Notes: generated from the letters alone by a model not told the origin. DNA of 43,763 nucleotides from Marinilabiliaceae bacterium (GCA_021443545.1 JABUTU010000073.1:1-43763); one strand, 5' to 3'; positions 15,889 through 24,467 are shown, numbered from the stretch's first letter. Numbers and translations: made by a program.

Positions 15889-17032
15889 TAATTTAATTTC
15901 AGCTTCTGAAAATGAATATATACAGCTCTCAGAGGGTGCCCAGATATCTCTTCTGACATGTGGGCCTGGTGACGAGTTATACAGTATATATGGGCACACT
16001 GCACTTCGGGTAAAAGATGACTCCCTGAAAATTGATGTCACATTCAATTATGGTACGTTTGACTTCAATACCGACTTTTTCTACCTGAAATTTATGAATG
16101 GGAACCTCGACTACCTACTATCTGTCAGCTATGCTTCCAATTTTATCAGGAATTATAAGGAAGAGAACCGTTTCGTAGTCGAACGCCCTATAAAATTGAC
16201 AGCAGAGCAGAGGATTAAGTTATGGAATAAGCTATGTATCAATATGGAACCTATCAATAGGGCATATCGATACGATTTCTTTTTCGATAACTGTGCTACA
16301 CGAATAAGGGATTTGCTCTTCGATGTTACAGCGACTGATGCCAAGCCTTTTTTCGAAAAAGAGTGTGGTTATACATTCCGAGAGCTTCTGCACGAAAAAA
16401 ATCCCTACAATAGCTGGTCATCTCAGGGAATCGACCTTCTCTTAGGTGCAACATGCGATAATATGGCCTCTGAATATCAGGCGGCCTTCCTTCCAGAACA
16501 TCTCGATAATCTTGTATCTTCTGCTTCAATTGGTAATTCTGATGCTCTCCCCATTGTTGTTTCTAATAATTCTACTGATAGTTTACATGATAATTCGTTT
16601 ACTCCAAATGTAATTTTCAGTATACTTTTATTGTTTACATTTTTTTCAACATTGTTTATACGAAATATTCAATGTTTACGCATAATTGATATCTTTTTGT
16701 TTAGCGTAACAATTCTTCTCTCCCTACTTTTTCATTACCTATGGTTTTGTACGCTTCACGAAGTATGCAGCTGGAACTGGAACGTACTGTGGGCTTCGCC
16801 TCTATACATTTTTCTGTTAAGAGACGTCTTCAGGAAAAAGTTTACAAAATTTACACGCTTTTATATCTATGCAATTGATGCATCTCTCGTTTTGTTTATT
16901 ATGTTAAGCGTATTTGGTGTAGAGTTTTTCTCTAACATAGCTTACTTGTCGGCAGCATCTCTCGCTATAAGAGTGAATCATATTCTATATATCTTTTTAA
17001 GACAGAATAAGCTTCCTTTTAAGGAAAAATAA
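15845..17032 (+). CDS. lnb: Lipoprotein N-acyltransferase Lnb (DUF4105 family)
   Basis: Envelope enzyme expected to add the third acyl chain to lipoproteins in Bacteroidota, which lack the usual Lnt. The 395-residue protein starts with a signal peptide or anchor (to ~20). The periplasmic DUF4105 domain (~30-240) contains YGHTALRV (His51), FNYGTFDF and FFDNCATRIRDLL (Cys150); His51 and Cys150 are the probable catalytic pair. The C-terminal 130 residues contain about five membrane helices. Assignment rests on domain pattern and published work on Bacteroides Lnb as I recall it. Start and upstream region carry GTATAC palindromes. Confidence 0.82.
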   Translation: MYRVISFLFSILLYTNLISASENEYIQLSEGAQISLLTCGPGDELYSIYGHTALRVKDDSLKIDVTFNYGTFDFNTDFFYLKFMNGNLDYLLSVSYASNFIRNYKEENRFVVERPIKLTAEQRIKLWNKLCINMEPINRAYRYDFFFDNCATRIRDLLFDVTATDAKPFFEKECGYTFRELLHEKNPYNSWSSQGIDLLLGATCDNMASEYQAAFLPEHLDNLVSSASIGNSDALPIVVSNNSTDSLHDNSFTPNVIFSILLLFTFFSTLFIRNIQCLRIIDIFLFSVTILLSLLFHYLWFCTLHEVCSWNWNVLWASPLYIFLLRDVFRKKFTKFTRFYIYAIDASLVLFIMLSVFGVEFFSNIAYLSAASLAIRVNHILYIFLRQNKLPFKEK

Positions 17033-17043
17033 CAAAAGGCTGT

Positions 17044-17074
17044 TTTGAAGAGTTTTTATTAAATAGTACTTTTG
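17044..17074 (+). promoter_or_regulatory. Promoter of aroQ-pyk
   Basis: TTTG (17044-17047), a 19-nt spacer and TACTTTTG (17067-17074) match the consensus exactly. The predicted transcript start near 17080 excludes the TTG at 17072 as the aroQ start and supports the ATG at 17096. Confidence 0.75.
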
Positions 17075-17095
17075 TGCCGTCTAAAAAATCACGGC

Positions 17096-17533
17096 ATGAA
17101 TGTTTTGATTATCAATGGGCCTAATCTGAACTTGTTAGGTGTTAGAGAGCCTGGAATTTATGGTTCCAAAAGTTTTGATGAATATCTCAAAGAGTTGAAG
17201 TCGCTCTACCTAAATTTCAGTATCGACTACTATCAGAGTAATCATGAAGGTGGAATAATAGATAAGCTTCATGAGTATGGTTTTGGAAAAGTTGATGGTA
17301 TCATTCTTAATGCAGGAGCCTATACTCATACCTCAATTGCTATAGCTGATGCTATCTCAGCCATCTCGACTCCCGTGATTGAGGTTCATATTAGCAATGT
17401 TCATAGTCGAGAACAATTTAGACGTCACTCATTCATATCTCCAGTATGTATTGGGGTTATTGCTGGATTTGGACTTGATTCGTATCGACTTGGATTAGAG
17501 TCTATTAAGGAGTATGTAAAGAACAAAAAGTAA
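17096..17533 (+). CDS. aroQ: 3-dehydroquinate dehydratase, type II
   Basis: Third step of the shikimate pathway: dehydration of 3-dehydroquinate to 3-dehydroshikimate. The 145-residue length and motifs fit the type II enzyme: INGPNLNLLGVREPGIYG at the start with the catalytic tyrosine, NAGAYTHTS in the middle, and EVHISNVHSREQFR with the catalytic histidine and substrate-binding residues. The start is set by the promoter position and by the usual MxVLIINGPNLN beginning. 15 nt before pyk, so probably one transcript. Confidence 0.93.
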   Translation: MNVLIINGPNLNLLGVREPGIYGSKSFDEYLKELKSLYLNFSIDYYQSNHEGGIIDKLHEYGFGKVDGIILNAGAYTHTSIAIADAISAISTPVIEVHISNVHSREQFRRHSFISPVCIGVIAGFGLDSYRLGLESIKEYVKNKK

Positions 17534-17548
17534 GAAAAATAATATACA

Positions 17549-18982
17549 ATGACAAGAAAGCTAACAAAAATCGTCACAACGATTGCAGACAACAAATGTG
17601 ATTATGAGTTTATCAAGACTCTTCACGAAGCAGGTATGAATGTTGTTCGTATGAACACAGCTCATCAGATGCCAGAGACAAGCGAAGAGATTGTTAACAA
17701 TGTTCGTAAAGTTTCTAAAAAAATCGCCATACTTGTCGATACAAAGGGCCCCGAAGTCAGAACAGTTGCAGGTGATGGCCCTATCGAATTCGTAGCTGGT
17801 AACTCTATCATTGTAAAAGGTGATCCTAACACCAAGTCTACAAACGAATGCCTCTGTGTCTCTTATGAGGGTTTTGTTAATGATCTTTCAGTAGGTAACC
17901 GTATTCTTATTGATGATGGTGACGTATCTCTTATGGTAGACGAGAAGAAGGACAATTGTCTCTACTGTACTATTGAGAATACTGGCAGTATCAATGGTCG
18001 CAAGAGCGTTAATGTTCCAGGTGTATCAATCAAACTTCCTTCATTGACTGAGAAAGACCGTAAGTTTGTTCTATGGGCTATCAAGGTTAAACTCGACTTT
18101 ATAGCACACTCTTTCGTACGTAGCGCTAAGGATGTTAAGGAGATTCAGGATATTCTCGACGAGCATAACTCTCCTATAAAAATCATCTCAAAGATTGAGA
18201 ATCAGGAAGGCGTCGACAATATTGATGAAATCATTGAGGCTTCATATGGTATTATGGTAGCTCGTGGAGATATGGGTATTGAGATTCCTTATCAGAAGGT
18301 TCCTTTTATCCAGCGTATGATAATACGTAAGTGTATTGAGGCTAAGAAGCCTGTAATTGTGGCTACTCAGATGCTTCATACAATGATTAAGAATCCACGT
18401 CCTACACGTGCCGAGATTTCTGATATAGCAAACGCTATATATTCACGTACTGACGCCATCATGCTCTCTGGTGAGACCGCTTATGGTAACTATCCTGTTG
18501 AAGCCGTAACAGTTATGAATAACATCGCTCGCGAGTCTGAGGGTTATAAGGACTCACGTAACGATATTCCCGTACCTTCAACTAAGAATGAGATTACAAC
18601 ATATCTCGCTGAAACAGCAGTTGGCGCTTCTCGCTCACTTCCAATCAAGGCTATAATAACCGACTCATTCACTGGTCAGACTGCTCGTTATCTCGCTGCA
18701 TTCCGTTCTCCAGTTCCTGTTTTCGCTTTGGCTTATGAGCCTCACGTAGCACGCGAATTAGCTCTCTCTTTCGGTGTTTTTGCCGAAATCGTTGAAGAGG
18801 GTAAGAACAAGAGCGCAGTCCTCCGTAATACAGTAGAGACTCTTATCGCTCAAAATGAACTCAATACCAACGATTTGATATCATATATCGGTGGTAGTAA
18901 TGGCATTGGCGGTAATACAACTTTCGTTGAGATTCTTACGGTGGAGAACCTGCTCAAGAAGATTGATTCATATATCAACTAA
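17549..18982 (+). CDS. pyk: Pyruvate kinase
   Basis: Converts phosphoenolpyruvate and ADP to pyruvate and ATP. The 477-residue enzyme shows DTKGPEVRT (the Glu points to K+ dependence), SKIENQEG, GDMGIEIP, ATQMLHTM with NPRPTRAE, and MLSGETAYG. The N-terminal motif usually written NFSHG reads MNTAHQ here, which I recognise as the Bacteroidota form rather than a defect. The C-terminal domain is complete. It follows aroQ by 15 nt and ends at a strong terminator. Confidence 0.95.
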   Translation: MTRKLTKIVTTIADNKCDYEFIKTLHEAGMNVVRMNTAHQMPETSEEIVNNVRKVSKKIAILVDTKGPEVRTVAGDGPIEFVAGNSIIVKGDPNTKSTNECLCVSYEGFVNDLSVGNRILIDDGDVSLMVDEKKDNCLYCTIENTGSINGRKSVNVPGVSIKLPSLTEKDRKFVLWAIKVKLDFIAHSFVRSAKDVKEIQDILDEHNSPIKIISKIENQEGVDNIDEIIEASYGIMVARGDMGIEIPYQKVPFIQRMIIRKCIEAKKPVIVATQMLHTMIKNPRPTRAEISDIANAIYSRTDAIMLSGETAYGNYPVEAVTVMNNIARESEGYKDSRNDIPVPSTKNEITTYLAETAVGASRSLPIKAIITDSFTGQTARYLAAFRSPVPVFALAYEPHVARELALSFGVFAEIVEEGKNKSAVLRNTVETLIAQNELNTNDLISYIGGSNGIGGNTTFVEILTVENLLKKIDSYIN

Positions 18983-18999
18983 GTGATATTATCCACTAA

Positions 19000-19035
19000 A
19001 AAAGAGCGTTGGATCTTGTGGTCTAACGCTCTTTT
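19000..19035 (+). terminator. Terminator after pyk
   Basis: An 11-bp stem (AAAAGAGCGTT at 19000-19010, AACGCTCTTTT at 19025-19035) that can extend by up to three more pairs ends in a T run. The A run on the other side makes it usable for the convergent DUF4301 gene too. Confidence 0.85.
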
Positions 19036-19060
19036 ATTATCTAAATGAAAGCAATATCTA

Positions 19061-20536
19061 TTATGCTGGCTGATGCTGAGGACGAAGCAAGTCCATCACT
19101 GTCTTGACAGGATTAAAGGTCTCAACAGGTACCTCCACAAAGAATGTCAGCCAATTTGCCATAGCACCATTCCACAAACCTGGCAACTCCATAGCCTTTA
19201 AATCCCGGCCATTCAAGCTCTTGTACGATATAAAGCCAGCATTCTGATCTACAAAGTCGGGCAGATTATAAAGTTTTCCTTTACGATCTTTTATACAGCA
19301 GAATAAATCAACAGGATTGAAGTGCGTGCTCTTCTTCATTATATCCATTTGCGCTTCATTGTTAGGATCCACTTGAGCACTCTCTACAACTTGAAGTGAG
19401 ATTGTCCCATCTAAACTCTTTGTCCAAAAAGGACCACCACCTGGCTCTCCTTCATTCTTAACCATGCCACAGACACGCAATGGTCGGTCAAGTATAGATC
19501 GAACCTTAGTCTCGTCACTTCCTGAAACGACAATCTTCAGCTCACTCTTTATGAAGTCAGCAGCCTCAGCAACAGCCGTCTTATCCCCTCTGTCCATGCG
19601 CGATAACAGAGCATCAATCTGATTCTTTCGCTCTATTGCATATCCTGCTATTATCTTCTTGTATTTAGTCGTTATAGGCAGCAGATGTTGTTGTGCAACA
19701 TTGTCAATGTTCTTGATGAAGACGTAATCAGCATCTATATCACCCAAGTTCTCTATCAATGCTCCATGACCACCTGGGCGAAAGACCAAATTGCCCTTTT
19801 CATCCCTGAATGGTTCATTATCCATCGTAGCAGCTAAAGTATCTGTCGATGACTTCTGGAATGAAAATGTAGTATTGACATTTATGCCCATCTTACTCTT
19901 GACAGAATCCTGAGTAGGCTTCAGCGCCTCCTTGAACAATTCGAGATGTTGAGGAGAAACTGTAAAATGCAGGTTAACCTCATTACCCGACATGGCATAA
20001 TTGACACCCTCCACGACGTGCTCTTCAGCAGCCGTAAGGTTGGTAGAAGGATTGTAATGATGGAAAAGAAGAACACCTTTAGGCTTCTGTCCATACCCCA
20101 AACCATCGGCATCGAGCATCAGTCGAATGTTGTCGGCAGGCCCACTCGGATTCATAGATTTTAACTTCTCGCCAAAGGCAAATCTATCAAGACTGGCCAA
20201 AAACTGAGCGTATGGTTTCTCACTTTTCATAGCCTCCTGCTTCGATGAATCAGCATTTCTGAATTCAAACATCTGCTTGAACATTCGTGTAGCCGCCCCT
20301 GATGCAGGAATAAATTTGACCACCTTTTTTCCCTCATTATTGATGCTTTTGTCATAAATAGAAATCAGTGTATTCGACTGATTATCATCTATCTTGGCAA
20401 TACCATCACCAATAGTTGCAGGGCGTTGCAAATCAGCAAAAGGAAAACCAGACCTAAATTGAGCCAACTGACGTTCAACCTGCTCTTCAGAAATACCTTT
20501 CTCTTCAAGTAATTTTTTATCGTTATCGGATATCAT
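19061..20536 (-). CDS. DUF4301 family protein
   Basis: Cytoplasmic protein of 491 residues with no signal or membrane segment. It matches DUF4301 as I know it from Bacteroidota. The N-terminal third has KFIPASGAATRMFK (74-87), which resembles the nucleotide-binding GxGxxTRM loop of sugar-nucleotidyltransferases. Other notable segments are GVLLFHHYNP, FRPGGHGALIENLGDIDADY and MVKNEGEPGGGPFW. By resemblance it could be a nucleotidyltransferase-fold enzyme, but substrate and activity are unknown. Stand-alone gene, convergent with pyk and divergent from HU. Confidence 0.8.
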   Translation of the reverse strand: MISDNDKKLLEEKGISEEQVERQLAQFRSGFPFADLQRPATIGDGIAKIDDNQSNTLISIYDKSINNEGKKVVKFIPASGAATRMFKQMFEFRNADSSKQEAMKSEKPYAQFLASLDRFAFGEKLKSMNPSGPADNIRLMLDADGLGYGQKPKGVLLFHHYNPSTNLTAAEEHVVEGVNYAMSGNEVNLHFTVSPQHLELFKEALKPTQDSVKSKMGINVNTTFSFQKSSTDTLAATMDNEPFRDEKGNLVFRPGGHGALIENLGDIDADYVFIKNIDNVAQQHLLPITTKYKKIIAGYAIERKNQIDALLSRMDRGDKTAVAEAADFIKSELKIVVSGSDETKVRSILDRPLRVCGMVKNEGEPGGGPFWTKSLDGTISLQVVESAQVDPNNEAQMDIMKKSTHFNPVDLFCCIKDRKGKLYNLPDFVDQNAGFISYKSLNGRDLKAMELPGLWNGAMANWLTFFVEVPVETFNPVKTVMDLLRPQHQPA

Positions 20537-20677
20537 GGTTTTATTATATTAGATTGTACTGTTACGATGTGTTAAAGTTAATGTATTTATTTAAATGTCG
20601 CATTGTTTTGGAAAGATAATTTGTTGACATATAAATACTATTATCGCTGTAATTGAGAGAAAAAAAAGGCAAAAATG

Positions 20678-20708
20678 TTTCCAAATTGAATAAAGGTTTG
20701 TATTTTTG
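20678..20708 (+). promoter_or_regulatory. Promoter of the first HU/IHF gene
   Basis: TTTC (one mismatch), a 19-nt spacer and TATTTTTG (20701-20708). Transcription would start near 20714, giving a ~55-nt leader. Confidence 0.6.
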
Positions 20709-20768
20709 TGCGCTCATTTAGAGCAACTAATATTACATAGTACATAATTTAAATATTCAATTATAGAG

Positions 20769-21059
20769 ATGACAAAAGCAGATATCGTAAACGGAATTGC
20801 GAAGAGCACAAATCTTCAGAAGGTTGATGTTCAGTGTATAATTGAGGCTTTTATGGATTCTATAAAGGCTTCTATGGAAAAAGGAGAGAACGTATACCTT
20901 CGCGGTTTCGGTAGCTTCGTTGTGACAAAACGTGCTGAGAAGACAGCCCGTAACATTTCAAAGAACACGACCATCATCATCCCTGCTCACTACGTACCTA
21001 CTTTCAAGGCAGCTAAAACATTTGCTGCTGGCGTAAAGACAGGTGTGAAAGCAAAATGA
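20769..21059 (+). CDS. HU/IHF family DNA-binding protein (96 aa)
   Basis: Small dimeric DNA-bending protein. The HU fold is complete: two N-terminal helices, GENVYLRGFGSFVVTKR, and the C-terminal helix FKAAKTFAAGV. The beta-arm lacks the usual GRNPKTG segment and reads ARNISKNTTIIIPAHYVP, which is closer to IHF-type proteins of Bacteroidota. A second, more canonical HU is at 40369. It lies upstream of the basic peptide and rng. Confidence 0.92.
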   Translation: MTKADIVNGIAKSTNLQKVDVQCIIEAFMDSIKASMEKGENVYLRGFGSFVVTKRAEKTARNISKNTTIIIPAHYVPTFKAAKTFAAGVKTGVKAK

Positions 21060-21111
21060 TTAAGGTAACAGAGAATATTTACTGATTGTTTAACCCTTTA
21101 ATATTGCCAAT

Positions 21112-21198
21112 ATGCCAAACGGGAAGAAGCATAAAAGACATAAGATGGCTACTCACAAGCGTAAGAAAAGATTGAGATTAAATCGCCACAAGCATTAA
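21112..21198 (+). CDS. 28-residue highly basic ribosome-associated-type peptide (COX24/AURKAIP1-like)
   Basis: ATG to TAA encodes a peptide starting MPNGKKHKRHKMATHK and ending RLNRHKH; 16 of 28 residues are Lys, Arg or His. I recognise a peptide conserved across Bacteroidota, related to the AURKAIP1/COX24 C-terminal domain found in small ribosomal proteins (mS38, mycobacterial bS22), so it probably binds rRNA. It lies 52 nt after the HU gene and before the rng attenuator-like hairpin. Identity as a structural ribosomal protein is inference. Confidence 0.75.
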   Translation: MPNGKKHKRHKMATHKRKKRLRLNRHKH

Positions 21199-21270
21199 TT
21201 TCAACCTTACGTTAGGCATCTTCAGCATGATAGGGGAGTACTACCCAATCAGGCTGATAAAACAGGATCC

Positions 21271-21309
21271 TTTGAAGGGAGGCATTTTCGAGCTTCCCTT
21301 CAAATTTTT
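21271..21309 (+). terminator. Terminator or attenuator between the basic peptide gene and rng
   Basis: A perfect 10-bp stem (TTTGAAGGGA at 21271-21280, TCCCTTCAAA at 21295-21304), a 14-nt loop and a T5 run. I find no good promoter between it and rng, so partial read-through may be how rng is expressed. Confidence 0.75.
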
Positions 21310-21334
21310 CAAGAAACAAACCCTTTATTAAAAT

Positions 21335-21419
21335 TGTAAAATCCGTCAGCAGCAGAAGGATATAAGCGTTTTATCCCCAATGACCTTAGCTGATTGAGTT
21401 TTACAGATGTCCAACATCT
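21335..21419 (+). promoter_or_regulatory. Folded leader upstream of rng
   Basis: Three nested stems can form: TGTAAAA/TTTTACA (21335-21341 with 21399-21405), TCAGC/GCTGA (21346-21350 with 21389-21393) and GGATA/TATCC (21358-21362 with 21372-21376). A small hairpin AGATG/CATCT follows at 21405-21419, sharing one base with the first stem. The last element ends 38 nt before the rng start. It does not match a riboswitch class I know. Confidence 0.4.
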
Positions 21420-21457
21420 TCCAAGTTCTTTGATTTATTGAAAATAGAGAGAATATC

Positions 21458-23005
21458 GTGAACGCAGAACTATTTATTCATGTAAGTCCCGATGAGATGA
21501 CTATTGCTCTTGTCGAGGATAAAAAACTGGTCGAACTGCGGAAGGAAAAAAGAAATGTTCAGTTTGAAGTAGGCGATATATATGTTGGAAAGGTCAGAAA
21601 GCTTATGCCAGGCCTCAATGCCGCATTCGTTAACGTAGGTTACGAAAAAGATGCTTTCCTACATTATCTCGACTTAGGTCAGCAGTTTAGAACACAACAG
21701 AAATTCCTTAAGCAAGTTATCGAAAGACATGGGAATAAACAGAATGAAATACCTCACGTAAGACGTGAAAGCGATATCGAAAAGAACGGAACCATTACAG
21801 ATGTACTACAACAAGGCGAAGAAGTCCTTGTCCAAGTAGCGAAGGAACCTATTTCAACAAAGGGACCTCGTTTGACATGCGAAATTTCATTAGCCGGCAG
21901 AAATCTTGTGCTTATGCCCTTCAATGAAAAGATTTCTGTAAGTAAAAAAATTAAATCGGGAGAAGAACGTAACCGTCTTCGGGCTGCACTCCAAAAGAAA
22001 AAAGCTAAGGATGTTGGCGTTATAATACGTACAGTAGCAGAAAATTGCCCCGAGGAAGACATAGTCGCAGAATATGAATTGCTCTATAGACGCTGGTTAA
22101 CATGTGTCAATAAAGCCAGTGAGGTCAGACCTCCAGCTTTGGCTCTCAGCGAAATGGAAAGAGCTAATACTATGTTGCGCGACCTCTTAAGCCCTGATTT
22201 CAACACAATTAATGTTGACGATGAAACTGTTTATCAAGAGGTGTTGGCGTATGTGCGCCAAATAGCACCAGAACGAGTGTCAATCGTCAAATTGTACAAT
22301 AATAAGGTTCCAATGTTCGACGCTTTCAATATCGAACGTCAGATTCGTCAGTCATGTGGAAAAACAGTCTCATTCAAAAGCGGCGCTTACTTAATCATAG
22401 AGACCACTGAAGCACTCAATGTTATCGATGTCAATAGTGGAAATAAGTCTAAAAGCGCTCCAAATCAGGAGAATAACGCCCTTGAAGTAAATCTCGCTGC
22501 CGCCGATGAAATAGCACGACAACTCCGCCTCCGTGATATGGGTGGAATCGTAGTGGTCGATTTTATAGATATGCAACTTTCCGAAAACAGACTGAAACTC
22601 TACGAGCGAATGAAAGAGGCAATGTCGTCTGACCGAACAAAACACAATATACTGCCCCTAAGTAAATTCGGACTTATGCAGATTACTCGTCAACGTGTAA
22701 GACCTGTAATGGCAATCGATACTACTGAGGTTTGTCCAATGTGTTTAGGTAAGGGGAGAATCGATTCTTCTGTTAATGTCCCAGAAATGATGGAGACTGC
22801 GATTGAAGAGAAATACAGCAATAACAAAGGTGAACATATCGATGTATTCTGTAATCCCTATATATACGCATATCTCAAAAAGGGTTTCCCGAGCAGAATC
22901 CTGCGATGGAAACTCAAATATACAAGAAAACTCCATTTTCACGCCTCAGCATCAATGGGCGTAGCTGAGTTTAAAATCACTAACGAAAACTCTCATAATG
23001 ATTAA
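21458..23005 (+). CDS. rng: Ribonuclease G (RNase E/G family)
   Basis: Endoribonuclease processing rRNA and mRNA, 515 residues, the short RNase G form without an RNase E scaffold tail. An S1 domain covers ~37-130 (GDIYVGKVRKLMPGLNAAFV). The catalytic magnesium aspartates lie in VIDVNSGN and VVVDFIDM. The zinc-link CPMCLGKG is present near residue 425. Translation starts at GTG; no ATG fits the expected N-terminus. It follows HU and the basic peptide, behind an attenuator-like hairpin and a folded leader, and ends at a strong terminator. Confidence 0.93.
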   Translation: MNAELFIHVSPDEMTIALVEDKKLVELRKEKRNVQFEVGDIYVGKVRKLMPGLNAAFVNVGYEKDAFLHYLDLGQQFRTQQKFLKQVIERHGNKQNEIPHVRRESDIEKNGTITDVLQQGEEVLVQVAKEPISTKGPRLTCEISLAGRNLVLMPFNEKISVSKKIKSGEERNRLRAALQKKKAKDVGVIIRTVAENCPEEDIVAEYELLYRRWLTCVNKASEVRPPALALSEMERANTMLRDLLSPDFNTINVDDETVYQEVLAYVRQIAPERVSIVKLYNNKVPMFDAFNIERQIRQSCGKTVSFKSGAYLIIETTEALNVIDVNSGNKSKSAPNQENNALEVNLAAADEIARQLRLRDMGGIVVVDFIDMQLSENRLKLYERMKEAMSSDRTKHNILPLSKFGLMQITRQRVRPVMAIDTTEVCPMCLGKGRIDSSVNVPEMMETAIEEKYSNNKGEHIDVFCNPYIYAYLKKGFPSRILRWKLKYTRKLHFHASASMGVAEFKITNENSHND

Positions 23006-23030
23006 GTGGTTTTCTCGTATGTGTAAATAT

Positions 23031-23067
23031 AAAGTGTGTGTGTCATTTTTGACACACACACTTTTTT
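23031..23067 (+). terminator. Terminator after rng
   Basis: A perfect 15-bp stem (23031-23045 with 23050-23064) of alternating GT/AC with a 4-nt loop, ending in a T run. Confidence 0.92.
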
Positions 23068-23335
23068 CATCTATCTCTTAAAATTTTCTCAAATCATATC
23101 ACATAATCTTTCCTCAAAATTCAATATTGCTATTAAATCTCTCATAGCTTGTATTGCTTATTTACTCTAAATTACAGGTCATTTTTTTAGTCTTAGAATT
23201 TGTATTATGTTAAATAGTGTTGGGGGAGAGAGCTCAATTTCCAACAAGAGGTCTTGAAAAGCTCTCAATTGAATACATAAAAAATAATCAACCATTGTTC
23301 AATCTTTGTTCAACCATTTTTATCACATTCACAAT

Positions 23336-23365
23336 ATTGTAATTTGAAATATATGAGTAATTTTG
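23336..23365 (+). promoter_or_regulatory. Promoter of the kdgK operon
   Basis: ATTG (23336-23339), an 18-nt spacer and TAATTTTG (23358-23365), giving a leader of about 50 nt before the kdgK ATG. Confidence 0.5.
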
Positions 23366-23418
23366 CTATATAATTATTTCACATAAGCAACAACAATACA
23401 ATAACAACAACATTACTG

Positions 23419-24462
23419 ATGAAAAAAATAGTTACTTTCGGCGAAGTCCTTCTGCGTCTGACTCCTCCAGGATATCTGAAATTTCAACAGAGCCAGATGC
23501 TATCAGCATCTTTCGGTGGCAGCGAGACTAATGTGGCCGTATCATTGGCTCATTTCGGAATTAAATCGGCTCTCATCACAAGATTGCCCCAAAACGATAT
23601 CGCCGATTTTTGTATCTCTAACTTACGCTCTCATAATGTCGATACAGAGAATATTATCTATGGTGGCGAACGTCTCGGTCTATACTACATGGAAAATACT
23701 GCCTCAATGAGAGCTGCTAAGGTTGTGTATGACCGTTCGAACTCCTCTTTCTGCACAATTCAAAAAGGAATGGTCGATTGGGATAAATCGTTCGATGGCG
23801 CATCATGGTTTCATTGGTCTGGAATCGGTCCTTCTCTGTCTCAAAGCGCTGCTGACGTTACGATGGAAGCTATTAATATCGCGCGTTCCAAAAACTTAAT
23901 TGTCTCTGCTGACCTCAATTATCGTAAAAACCTTTGGAAATATGGTAAATCAGCTGAGGAAGTGATGCCTGAAATGGCCCGTAAATGTAATGTGCTCTTT
24001 GGGACCGAAGGTGAATACCAAAAGGCTTTCGGTGTGACTCCTATGGGTTTTAAAGTGCGTACTCAGGAAGATAAGGTCAATTTTGAAATATATCGTCCTC
24101 TTTGTGAGCAAGTTATGGAACAAGCATCTGATTGTCAGTATATGTTCATAGCTCTCAGAAATGTCCTCGATGCTAAACGTCATGTATTGACTGGTATTCT
24201 ATATACCAAAGAGGGAAAATTATACCACTCCCCTATCTACTTCATTCAGCATGTCGTTGATTGCGTCGGAGTTGGTGATGCTTTCGCAGCTGGTATGATT
24301 TACGGTCTCTCAAAGTACTCTTCTGAGCCTCAGAAGGCTTTAGATTTTGCCGTCGCTGCAGCAACTCTTAAAAATACTATTACGGGTGATTATAACCTGA
24401 TATCTGCCCTCGAAGTGGAATCTCTTATGAATGGTGACGCTTCGGGCAATATCGCAAGATAA
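23419..24462 (+). CDS. kdgK: PfkB-family sugar kinase, probable 2-dehydro-3-deoxygluconokinase
   Basis: Phosphorylates a sugar acid, probably KDG to KDPG, in uronate/pectin breakdown. The 347-residue protein shows the PfkB start FGEVLLRLTPPG, the FGGSETNVAVSLAHFG motif and the catalytic DCVGVGDAFAAGM (usually GAGDAF). The FGEVLLRLTPPGYLKF opening is typical of KDG kinases, but fructokinase-like activity cannot be excluded. No KDPG aldolase gene is nearby. First gene of an operon with a secreted protease, menA and pepP. Confidence 0.82.
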   Translation: MKKIVTFGEVLLRLTPPGYLKFQQSQMLSASFGGSETNVAVSLAHFGIKSALITRLPQNDIADFCISNLRSHNVDTENIIYGGERLGLYYMENTASMRAAKVVYDRSNSSFCTIQKGMVDWDKSFDGASWFHWSGIGPSLSQSAADVTMEAINIARSKNLIVSADLNYRKNLWKYGKSAEEVMPEMARKCNVLFGTEGEYQKAFGVTPMGFKVRTQEDKVNFEIYRPLCEQVMEQASDCQYMFIALRNVLDAKRHVLTGILYTKEGKLYHSPIYFIQHVVDCVGVGDAFAAGMIYGLSKYSSEPQKALDFAVAAATLKNTITGDYNLISALEVESLMNGDASGNIAR

Positions 24463-24467
24463 ATATT

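Larger units (their letters stand above)
23006..23418. other. Intergenic region between rng and kdgK
   Basis: About 410 nt without a gene. It contains the rng terminator, two mutually exclusive small hairpins (GTTGG/CCAAC at 23219-23245 and GAGAGCT/AGCTCTC at 23228-23266) and the kdgK promoter. Nothing else is recognisable. Confidence 0.7.
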
